Assembly: GCF_024684275.1 (NCBI RefSeq)
Contig: NZ_JAIKXF010000110.1
Location: 1 to 29,779 of the forward strand
Source: Ruminococcus sp.
GTDB taxonomy: Bacteria > Bacillota_A > Clostridia > Oscillospirales > Ruminococcaceae
DNA: 29,779 bases
Direction of reading: 5' to 3'
The notes beneath the pieces are model-generated. The model was not told the DNA's origin. It worked only from the letters and a program-made list of their open reading frames with translations, and searched no databases. Each line of letters begins with the position of its first letter. The stretch's first letter is position 1. Made by a program: the position numbers and the translations under genes. Positions 24,257 to 29,779 of the stretch are shown here, one piece after another.

Positions 24257-24706
24257 TTACCCTGCGTGTATATCCCTCTGCTCAACCGCAAGGCGGTCAC
24301 AGCGCTCATTTTCGGGGTGTCCTGCGTGTCCCTTTACCCAGTTGAAGGTTACGTCATGCTTTTCAAGGAGGGGCAGGAGCTGTTCCCATAGATCGACATT
24401 GAGGGCAGGCTTCTTATCGGACTTTATCCAGCCTTTTTTCTTCCAGCCGTACACCCAGCCCTTTGTGACGCTGTCTACTACGTACTTGCTGTCGGTAGTG
24501 AGTATGACCTTGCAGGGCTCCTTCAAGGCTGAAAGTCCCGTTATAACGCCGAGAAGCTCCATTCTGTTGTTGGTGGTGGCTCTGTCGCCGCCTGAGAGTT
24601 CCTTTTCTACGCTGCCGAAGCGGAGGACCACTCCGTATCCGCCGGGACCGGGATTGCCGCTGCAGGCGCCGTCTGTGAATATCTCAACTGTTTTGATCGC
24701 TATCAC
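24257..24706 (-). CDS. rnhA: Ribonuclease HI
   Basis: This 149-residue enzyme cuts the RNA strand of RNA-DNA hybrids, with roles in primer removal and R-loop control. The catalytic acidic residues are all in place: Asp12 in [14 protein letters not shown], Glu50 in [10 protein letters not shown], Asp72 in TTDSKYV and Asp137 in NERCDRLA, with His127 in [10 protein letters not shown]. Length is typical of bacterial RNase HI. The start is least certain: the frame begins with GTG at 24706-24704 directly after AAAAGGG, so the ribosome site is very close. No other standard start is available before the conserved core. It is expressed from the promoter at 24949-24977 through a leader of about 235 nt filled with palindromic repeats, and is followed by the EF-Tu-like gene. 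Confidence 0.93.
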   Translation of the reverse strand: MIAIKTVEIFTDGACSGNPGPGGYGVVLRFGSVEKELSGGDRATTNNRMELLGVITGLSALKEPCKVILTTDSKYVVDSVTKGWVYGWKKKGWIKSDKKPALNVDLWEQLLPLLEKHDVTFNWVKGHAGHPENERCDRLAVEQRDIHAG

Positions 24707-24806
24707 CCCTTTTATGAAGCCCTTAGCCTTTAGCCATCAGGGAGTCACCGCCCCTGCAATGGGCTAATGGCTGAATTTTGATTTATCTTATGACTTGATA
24801 CTTATA

Positions 24807-24836
24807 TGTAGGGGCGCACAGTGTGTGCCTGCAAAC
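24807..24836. repeat. Palindromic repeat copy a (inverted orientation)
   Basis: TGTAGGGG leads into a stem GGCGCACA (24813-24820) with TGTGTGCC (24822-24829), one G-T pair. The flank TGTAGGGG is the reverse complement of the CCCCTACA tail of copies b and c, so this copy points the other way. Confidence 0.6.
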
Positions 24837-24855
24837 ATACACATCAATTTTGACA

Positions 24856-24881
24856 CGGGCGAACAATGTTCGCCCCTACAA
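24856..24881. repeat. Palindromic repeat copy b
   Basis: A perfect 9-bp palindrome (GGGCGAACA, 24857-24865, with TGTTCGCCC, 24867-24875) is followed by CTACAA. It is the cleanest copy of the family in the window. Confidence 0.7.
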
Positions 24882-24893
24882 CGCCAATTTTTT

Positions 24894-24921
24894 GGGACGT
24901 CGAGGACGCCGTCCCCTACAA
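24894..24921. repeat. Palindromic repeat copy c
   Basis: GGGACG (24894-24899) pairs with CGTCCC (24910-24915); CG/CG continue the stem past one mismatch around AGGA. CTACAA follows, as in copy b. Stem sequence differs between copies while pairing is kept. Confidence 0.65.
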
Positions 24922-24948
24922 ATATAAATTTTGATTTTTCTCAGTAAA

Positions 24949-24977
24949 ATTATATCATACCACTTTCTCAGTGTCAA
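24949..24977 (-). promoter_or_regulatory. Sigma-A promoter for rnhA and the EF-Tu-like gene
   Basis: Minus strand: consensus -35 TTGACA (24977-24972), 17-bp spacer, consensus -10 TATAAT (24954-24949). It lies directly against the proS terminator, and the predicted start near 24942 places copies c, b and a in the 5' leader. Confidence 0.88.
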
Positions 24978-24978
24978 T

Positions 24979-25026
24979 AGAAAAGCCACAGTATTTCCGG
25001 CGATAATACAAGAAATACTATGGCTT
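24979..25026 (-). terminator. Terminator of proS
   Basis: On the minus strand AAGCCATAGTATTTC (25026-25012) pairs over 15 positions with GAAATACTGTGGCTT (24997-24983), followed by TTCTATT. The one non-Watson-Crick position is G-U in the minus-strand RNA but A-C in the plus-strand RNA, which supports action in the proS direction. Confidence 0.82.
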
Positions 25027-25090
25027 ACATACTTTTATAACAGCGGATAACATCCGCCTCTGCAAGCTAATGCCTAACAGCTAAGGGCTA

Positions 25091-26536
25091 TTAATATGCC
25101 TTGCCCCAGTATACCATGCACTTTGCAGGCTTGCCGCAGCATACGCACTTGTCGCTGAGCTGCTCCTGCTCAAACGGGATACATCTTGAGCCTACGCCTG
25201 TCTTTTCCTTGACCTCGTCCTCGCAAGCTTCTTCGCCGCACCACATAGCCTTTACAAAGCCGTCGCCGTGCTCTGCAAGCGCCTTGTTTATCTCGTCGAT
25301 AGTTGTGCAGGAATATGTTCTGTTTGCGCGGTTCTCAGCAGCCTTGTTGAACATACCCTCTGGTATCTCCTTTTCAAGGAGAGCCTTTACGTATACCGCA
25401 AGGTCGCCCAGTGAAACAGTCTTCTTCTCGCCGCTGTAGCGTACAGCCACGATGCACTGATTCTCCTCAATATCACGGGGACCTATCTCTATACGTACAG
25501 GAACGCCCTTCATCTCATACTCTGCAAACTTCCAGCCCGGTGAGTTCTCACTGTCGTCCAGCTTTACTCTGATGCCTGCTGCCTTGAGCTCGCTGATAAG
25601 CTCCCCTGCCTTGTCAAGAACGCCCTCCTTATGCTGAGCGATAGGCACGATAACTGCCTGTACAGGCGCTACAGCAGGTGGGAGCACAAGACCGCTGTTA
25701 TCGCCGTGAGTCATGATAACTGCGCCGATAAGACGTGTTGTAACGCCCCAGCTTGTCTGGTGAGGATTAACTCTCTTGTTTTCCTTGTCTGTATATTCAA
25801 TTCCGAAAGCCTTTGCAAAGCCGTCGCCGAAATAATGTGATGTACCAGCCTGTAAAGCCTTGCCGTCGTGCATAAGCGCCTCGATAGCATATGTAGAAAC
25901 AGCTCCTGCGAACTTGTCGCTCTCTGTCTTCTTACCCTTGATAACAGGCATTGCAAGAGACTTTTCGCAGAAATCCGCATATACATTCAGCATACGCTCT
26001 GTTTCCTCGATCGCCTCCTCAGCAGTTGCATGGATAGTATGTCCCTCCTGCCAGAGGAACTCTCTTGAACGGAGGAAAGGACGTGTGGTCTTTTCCCAGC
26101 GGACAACGCTTACCCACTGGTTATAGAGCTTTGGAAGGTCTCTGTAGGAATGAACGATATTTGCGTAGTGCTCGCAGAAAAGAGTCTCTGATGTAGGACG
26201 TACACAGAGTCTGTCCTCCAGCTTTTCGCTTCCGCCGTGAGTTACCCATGCTACCTCGGGAGCGAAGCCCTCAACGTGGTCCTTTTCCTTCTGGAGAAGG
26301 CTCTCTGGGATAAACATAGGCATACATACATTCTCATGTCCCAGCTCCTTGAAGGTAGTATCGAGGATATGCTGCATATTCTCCCATATAGCGTAGCCGT
26401 AGGGGCGTATTACCATACAGCCCTTGACGCTTGTATATTCAATAAGCTCTGCTTTTTTGCAGATGTCGGTATACCACTGTGCGAAATCCTCGTCCATTGA
26501 GGTTATTTCGGATACCAGCTTTTTATCTTTTGCCAT
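25091..26536 (-). CDS. proS: Prolyl-tRNA synthetase, short archaeal/eukaryote-like type
   Basis: This 481-residue class II synthetase charges tRNA-Pro. Class II signatures: VRPTSET (residues 112-118) and motif 2 [20 protein letters not shown] (146-165), then [18 protein letters not shown] and motif 3 within [19 protein letters not shown]. It lacks the roughly 180-residue editing insertion of the long bacterial form, which puts it in the type 3 group shared with Archaea and Eukarya. It also has that group's C-terminal region with Cys pairs ([18 protein letters not shown]) and the terminal Tyr (VYWGKAY). The start ATG has an AAAGAGGT site upstream. It is transcribed alone from the promoter at 26577-26605. 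The leader of about 35 nt is too short for a T-box. Confidence 0.96.
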   Translation of the reverse strand: MAKDKKLVSEITSMDEDFAQWYTDICKKAELIEYTSVKGCMVIRPYGYAIWENMQHILDTTFKELGHENVCMPMFIPESLLQKEKDHVEGFAPEVAWVTHGGSEKLEDRLCVRPTSETLFCEHYANIVHSYRDLPKLYNQWVSVVRWEKTTRPFLRSREFLWQEGHTIHATAEEAIEETERMLNVYADFCEKSLAMPVIKGKKTESDKFAGAVSTYAIEALMHDGKALQAGTSHYFGDGFAKAFGIEYTDKENKRVNPHQTSWGVTTRLIGAVIMTHGDNSGLVLPPAVAPVQAVIVPIAQHKEGVLDKAGELISELKAAGIRVKLDDSENSPGWKFAEYEMKGVPVRIEIGPRDIEENQCIVAVRYSGEKKTVSLGDLAVYVKALLEKEIPEGMFNKAAENRANRTYSCTTIDEINKALAEHGDGFVKAMWCGEEACEDEVKEKTGVGSRCIPFEQEQLSDKCVCCGKPAKCMVYWGKAY

Positions 26537-26576
26537 ATATATGACCTCTTTCTCTTATATTTCAATAGATATTATC

Positions 26577-26605
26577 ATTATATCATCTATTATAGAGAAT
26601 GTCAA
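26577..26605 (-). promoter_or_regulatory. Sigma-A promoter for proS
   Basis: Minus strand: consensus -35 TTGACA (26605-26600), 17-bp spacer, consensus -10 TATAAT (26582-26577). Confidence 0.9.
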
Positions 26606-26634
26606 ACCTATTTTTGCGTAAAGCTGATAAAGAT

Positions 26635-26663
26635 AAAAAAGACTGCACGGACTCGCCGTGCAG
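26635..26663 (-). terminator. Terminator of the GH10 gene
   Basis: CTGCACGG (26643-26650) pairs perfectly with CCGTGCAG (26656-26663) around 5 nt. On the minus strand it runs into TCTTTTTTA. Confidence 0.93.
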
Positions 26664-26723
26664 CCTTAGATAAACTATATCATGTAAAGTTCAGCATATT
26701 GGATATCTTATGAGTGGAAGCCC

Positions 26724-28826
26724 TTAGTCTGCTTTAGGTGCAAACTCAAGTGAAGCACGCTTGCCGAGGAGGTATTCCTGTATTGCAAGTGCATCGTCGT
26801 TTGTAACGCCCTTGCTTGTTCCGACAACATCAGCATTTGCTCTGCCCTGAGCTGTAAGGCAGTGCTCATCTGAACCGCCGACATCGTACTTATTGGGGTT
26901 AGCAAGAGCCTGCATTATGATAACAACGTCGCCCATGTCGATGCCCTTATCGTTGTTGGAGTCACCGACAATAGTTGGCTTTAACTCGCCTGTTACTATA
27001 GTAGTAGTTGTTGTACCCTCAGGTGTTGATACAGTTGTAGTTGTTGTAGCCGAAGTTGTTTTTGCAGAAGAAGTAGTAGTTGTTGTTGCAGATGTAGTAG
27101 TTGTTGTTGTCTTGTTCTCGCCGTTTGCGATAGTAGTTCTTACAGGATCAGAAGCTGTCTTGCCATCTACGATAGACTTGAATGCAGGCTTAGCCATGAA
27201 GTCCTTGTCGAAGATAAGCGGATTCTGTGAAGCTCTCCAGCTCTTTGTATCTGTAACGCCCCAGAAGATAACTGCTGAGATCTTGTCAGCATACTTCTCA
27301 TAGATGTCGAAGAGTCCTTTGTAGTACTTAGCCTGAATATCGAAATACTTATCGCCTGAATTCTCCTGTACAGTAGCGTCAAGCTCTGTGATCTGAACGT
27401 CAAGACCGAGAGCTGAATACTTCTTTACAGCGTTCTCGTACATATTAAGTGACGGGAATGCAGCGTCAAGGCTCTGTCTTACGTCAAGGTGAGACTGCAT
27501 ACCGATACCGTCGATATTGCCGGCCTTCTTGAGTCTCTCTGCCATATCGCATACAGCATTGAGTTTTCCGTCCATATACTCGTTGAAGTCGTTGTAGTAG
27601 AGCTTGCAGCCCTCAGGAGCATACTTTCTTGCATACTCGAAAGCGTAGTCGATGAATGAGTTATCGCCGAATACAGCTACCCAGTCAGAAGCAGCATAGT
27701 TATTGGACTGTCCGCAGTGACCTGCCTGACGGGGCTTTCCGTCGTCTGTCCATGCCTCGTTTACAACGTCGCAGGCATAGAAATCAATATCAGGATAGAG
27801 CTCTGTAAGTGTTGTGAAGAAGCTCTTGATGTAGTTTTCCATACGCTTCTTCATCTTTTCGGGAGAAACGTAATCCTTCTTCTCGTCGAAATCCGCCTTG
27901 AAGAACCACTCAGGAGTCTGGCTGTGCCATACAAGAGTGTGAACTCTTACAGGGATACCGTATTTTCTTGCATAGTTGAGAACAGGCTTAGCCTGTGAGA
28001 AGCTGATCTGAGGAGTCTCGTCGTCACCTGTCTCCTCAAGGTATTTCAGTGTAGCTTCCTTGTTGAGAACGTAGTCAGGCTTCATCTGGTTACCCACTGT
28101 GATGCTCTCGCCGAAGTGCTTCTGAACGAGATCCATGAAAGGCTTTGAAGCAAGATCATCAGGAGTAAGTGCTGTACCCACCTTGAACTTGTCCTTGTAT
28201 ATCTCGCTGAGTGAAGGAAGATCGCTTTCAATATCTACAGAAGGAGCTTCAACTACCTTGAAGTCGTCGATATAGAGATCGTCAGAGCCGCCCTCGAAGT
28301 ATACATAAACACCTTCCATGCCGTCGCTGTAGCTTACAGGAACGTTCTTGATGCTCTGCCAGTCGCTGCCGTTGAGGTTCTGAGCGAGGTTCGAGTATGA
28401 TGTCTGACCGTCGATAGTGTACTGGAAGCTGAACATAGCTCCTGTGTAGTACTTGCCCTTTACGGAAGCACTGATGTAGTACTGTGTGTTAGGCTCGAGA
28501 ACACCGTCGAGACGGAAAGCAGGTCCGTTCCAGCTTTCGCTTCTTCCGCTTGCGCAAAGAGCGCTTGAACCGCTCTTCTTCTCGTCTGTAGCAATAGAAA
28601 GCTTAGTAGTGTCATCTCCGCCTCTGTTTGACCAGTATTTGAGATCGTCTTCACTCTCAAAGCCGAACTCATAAACTACCTTGCCCTCTTTCGCGTCTGC
28701 TGTTTTGCTGTTTGCAAGCTGCACACCTGCGGGAACTGCCGCATTAGCAGTCGAAGCCACAGCTGTAAGCGCCATAGCTGCACCCATAACGCCTGCAATC
28801 AGCTTCTTCATGTTTTTTCCTCTCAT
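26724..28826 (-). CDS. CBM22-GH10 xylanase with dockerin
   Basis: This 700-residue secreted endo-beta-1,4-xylanase has a signal peptide (residues 1-30, ending TANAA). A CBM22-like module follows at about 45-195 (SGRSESWNGPAFRLDG, TSYSNLAQNL, DDLYIDDFKVVEAP), then the GH10 barrel at about 205-550 with VHTLVWHSQTPEWFF, acid/base Glu357 in DVVNEAW, GIGMQSHLD, nucleophile Glu481 in QITELDAT and VIFWGVTDTKSW. A Thr-rich linker (about 569-613) leads to a dockerin whose first calcium loop is DSNNDKGIDMGD (from Asp622), then VVIIMQALANPNKY, with a degenerate second loop (DVVGTSKGVTNDD). The start is ATG 28826 with GGAGGA 7 nt upstream; the frame is open to 28871, but that stretch overlaps the -10 region and leader. 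Single-gene transcript. Confidence 0.95.
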   Translation of the reverse strand: MRGKNMKKLIAGVMGAAMALTAVASTANAAVPAGVQLANSKTADAKEGKVVYEFGFESEDDLKYWSNRGGDDTTKLSIATDEKKSGSSALCASGRSESWNGPAFRLDGVLEPNTQYYISASVKGKYYTGAMFSFQYTIDGQTSYSNLAQNLNGSDWQSIKNVPVSYSDGMEGVYVYFEGGSDDLYIDDFKVVEAPSVDIESDLPSLSEIYKDKFKVGTALTPDDLASKPFMDLVQKHFGESITVGNQMKPDYVLNKEATLKYLEETGDDETPQISFSQAKPVLNYARKYGIPVRVHTLVWHSQTPEWFFKADFDEKKDYVSPEKMKKRMENYIKSFFTTLTELYPDIDFYACDVVNEAWTDDGKPRQAGHCGQSNNYAASDWVAVFGDNSFIDYAFEYARKYAPEGCKLYYNDFNEYMDGKLNAVCDMAERLKKAGNIDGIGMQSHLDVRQSLDAAFPSLNMYENAVKKYSALGLDVQITELDATVQENSGDKYFDIQAKYYKGLFDIYEKYADKISAVIFWGVTDTKSWRASQNPLIFDKDFMAKPAFKSIVDGKTASDPVRTTIANGENKTTTTTTSATTTTTSSAKTTSATTTTTVSTPEGTTTTTIVTGELKPTIVGDSNNDKGIDMGDVVIIMQALANPNKYDVGGSDEHCLTAQGRANADVVGTSKGVTNDDALAIQEYLLGKRASLEFAPKAD

Positions 28827-28861
28827 TGTTAATTCCTCCAAAAATAAATTTTTGTGTTTAT

Positions 28862-28890
28862 ATTGTAACACGATTGTGCATTTATGTCAA
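28862..28890 (-). promoter_or_regulatory. Promoter for the GH10 xylanase
   Basis: Minus strand: consensus -35 TTGACA (28890-28885), 17-bp spacer, -10 TACAAT (28867-28862). The leader is about 30 nt. Confidence 0.85.
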
Positions 28891-29160
28891 TGATTCTGCA
28901 GTACAATCAGCAATAATTGGTATGATTACATATATCAAAAGCAAAAATGGTCAGCTTAGGGCATAATGATCATCATTTCTGGTCAGTCAGCTCAGAATGT
29001 CGTATCCCTATATCAAATTGCACACAATTCTTTGAAATATCTCACCGTTTTTCTACCTCAAAAAGCTGAAATGAAACACGAGAAACAGAGAGAAAGAGAG
29101 CATAAGCGAGAGATTTCAAGAGAAAACAGGGTATATATTAAAAAAATCCCGAAAAACCTC
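28891..29160. other. Intergenic region between divergent xylanase and rplM promoters, no gene seen
   Basis: No convincing gene or RNA is visible. Ordered elements: a palindrome AATGAT-C-ATCATT (28965-28977), lying between two TGGTCAG-type repeats (near 28949 and 28979), and a purine-rich + strand from about 29079 to 29140 (GAGAAACAGAGAGAAAGAGAG). A 71-codon frame at 28966-29181 has no ribosome site and runs through the rplM promoter, so I do not call it. Confidence 0.6.
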
Positions 29161-29189
29161 TTGACATCTACCCTGCTATAGTGTATAAT
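29161..29189 (+). promoter_or_regulatory. Sigma-A promoter for rplM-rpsI
   Basis: Consensus TTGACA (29161-29166) and TATAAT (29184-29189) with a 17-bp spacer, as expected for a ribosomal protein operon. Confidence 0.92.
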
Positions 29190-29195
29190 AAATCT

Positions 29196-29310
29196 TGCAC
29201 TGCGGAGGAACAGGCGTTTTTTCGGGAAGCAAGAGGCAGGTCCTCGGCGCTTCTCCGGGAGGCTCTGCCTCTTGTTTCCGAATTCGCTTTCCGTCCGAAA
29301 TTTTATTACA
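29196..29310 (+). promoter_or_regulatory. Putative L13 mRNA leader with long hairpin
   Basis: The leader is about 128 nt. A long stem pairs 29223-29239 (core GAAGCAAGAGGCAG) with 29265-29280 (core CTGCCTCTTGTTTC). A second stem inside it pairs CCTC-GG with CC-GGGAGG. Firmicutes L13 operons are known to carry a conserved leader thought to mediate autoregulation; that this is the same motif is inference from position and hairpin form. Confidence 0.6.
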
Positions 29311-29323
29311 GGAGGAAATATTT

Positions 29324-29752
29324 ATGTCAACTACACTGGCAAAACCCGCTGAAGTAAGCCGTACTTGGTATATCCTCGACGCTGAGGGACAGTCCCTCGG
29401 TCGTGTTGCTGCTAAGGCTGCTCACATCCTCAGAGGTAAGCACAAGCCCACTTATACTCCCAATGTTGATTGCGGAGACCACGTTATCGTTATCAACTGC
29501 GCTAAGGCTGTTCTCACAGGCAGAAAGCTCGAGCAGAAGAAGTACTACTGGCACACAGGCTGGATCGGCGGCCTCAAGTCCATTTCTTACAAGGACATGA
29601 TGGCTGAGCAGGCTGACAGAGCTATGATGATCGCTGTAAACGGTATGCTCCCTAACAACAGCCTCGGCAGAGCTCAGCTCAAGAGACTCAGAACCTACAA
29701 GGACGCTAATCACAAGCAGGAGGCTCAGAAGCCTGTTGCTTACGAGCTTTAA
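29324..29752 (+). CDS. rplM: 50S ribosomal protein L13
   Basis: This 142-residue large-subunit protein has the family features RTWYILDAEGQSLGRVAAKA, HILRGKHKPTYTPNVDCGD, KLEQKKYYWHTGWIGGLKS, the motif AVNGMLPNNSLGRAQLKRL and a short C-terminal region. The start is ATG 29324, with AGGAGG 8 nt upstream; the longer open frame from 29195 is the leader RNA and is not coding. It is followed 16 nt later by rpsI, the usual L13-S9 pair. Codon choice (GCT, GTT, CTC, AGA) is that of a highly expressed gene and resembles the GH5 gene. Confidence 0.97.
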   Translation: MSTTLAKPAEVSRTWYILDAEGQSLGRVAAKAAHILRGKHKPTYTPNVDCGDHVIVINCAKAVLTGRKLEQKKYYWHTGWIGGLKSISYKDMMAEQADRAMMIAVNGMLPNNSLGRAQLKRLRTYKDANHKQEAQKPVAYEL

Positions 29753-29768
29753 TAGGAGGTGCTTTTAA

Positions 29769-29779
29769 ATGTACGAATC
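29769..29779 (+). CDS. rpsI: 30S ribosomal protein S9, first codons only
   Basis: ATG at 29769 follows AGGAGGTG by about 8 nt, and MYE is visible before the window ends. Identity rests on the conserved rplM-rpsI order and a start typical of Clostridia S9, not on the protein sequence itself. Confidence 0.7.

Larger units (their letters stand above)
24718..25089. repeat. Intergenic block bounded by inverted repeats, containing several palindromes
   Basis: The left end AGCCCTTAGC (24718-24727) is the perfect inverse of the right end GCTAAGGGCT (25080-25089). Extending inward, about 19 of 23 positions still match as terminal inverted repeats. The block fills almost the whole gap from just before the rnhA start to the base before the proS stop codon. 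Inside are a hairpin (about 24728-24777), three small palindromic repeats, the rnhA promoter, the proS terminator and a GCGGAT/ATCCGC stem (25043-25057). No coding frame and no clear target-site duplication are seen. It may be a MITE-like element or two facing copies of a small dispersed repeat. Confidence 0.5.

Noticed and set aside
24168..24767. 199-codon + frame opposite rnhA
   Set aside because: RNase HI on the minus strand has all catalytic residues; the + frame has no domain or ribosome site.
24807..24921. CRISPR array
   Set aside because: Only three non-identical hairpin units in mixed orientation with uneven spacing; no conserved direct repeat and no cas genes.
26537..26600. T-box riboswitch ahead of proS
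   Set aside because: The promoter leaves a leader of only about 35 nt, far too short for a T-box.
28966..29181. 71-codon + frame before rplM
   Set aside because: No Shine-Dalgarno site, low-complexity charged sequence, and it ends inside the rplM promoter.
29195..29323. N-terminal extension of L13
   Set aside because: This stretch is the hairpin leader; the L13 family starts at the ATG preceded by AGGAGG.

Overview
The window looks like chromosomal DNA of a fibre-degrading, low-to-moderate GC Gram-positive anaerobe, most likely a Ruminococcus of the R. albus / R. flavefaciens kind. Three secreted proteins end in Thr-rich linkers followed by dockerin modules with nearly the same first helix (VVLIMQSLANPNKY or close variants). 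The promoters are strong sigma-A type, Shine-Dalgarno sites are AGGAGG-like, and the housekeeping genes (secG, rnr, glmM, proS, rplM) are of Firmicutes type. The species assignment is inference, since no rRNA is present.

Layout. 1-600: 3' end of a dockerin enzyme with a terminator. 700-4150: secG, rnr (RNase R) and a Thr-rich lipoprotein on the + strand. 4150-9270: three minus-strand genes, each with its own promoter: a Na/Pi-type transporter with a PhoU-like tail, a Wzz-like polysaccharide co-polymerase, and glmM. 9.4-13.2 kb: a very long YfhO-family membrane protein with an unusual charged tail, divergent from glmM. 13.2-15.9 kb: a GH5 endoglucanase with two beta-sandwich modules and a dockerin. 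16-19 kb: a CpsB-like PHP phosphatase and a long-form UDP-sugar 4,6-dehydratase behind a 160-nt structured leader. 18.95-20 kb: an orphan FliB/CxxCxxCC-family gene. 20-23.8 kb: two tandem leucine-rich-repeat surface proteins with one transmembrane anchor each. 23.8-24.7 kb (minus): RNase HI and a free-standing EF-Tu domain-2-like protein. 24.7-25.1 kb: a repeat-rich intergenic block. 25.1-26.5 kb (minus): proS. 26.7-28.8 kb (minus): a CBM22-GH10-dockerin xylanase. 29.2 kb to the end: rplM behind a long leader hairpin, then the first codons of rpsI.

Two themes dominate. One is extracellular plant-polysaccharide breakdown by dockerin-bearing enzymes. The other is building of the cell surface: GlmM supplies GlcN-1-P, the CapD-like enzyme modifies UDP-HexNAc, the Wzz-like protein and CpsB belong to capsule/EPS export systems, YfhO belongs to a family linked to wall-polymer glycosylation, and the LRR proteins are displayed outside. 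Twelve promoters with 16-18 bp spacers and eleven hairpin terminators give a fairly complete transcript map.

I did not find a clear new defence or mobile system. The most unexplained structures are the 372-bp block between rnhA and proS, which is bounded by inverted repeats and filled with small palindromic repeats, the EF-Tu domain-2 orphan beside RNase HI, and the structured leader ahead of cpsB.
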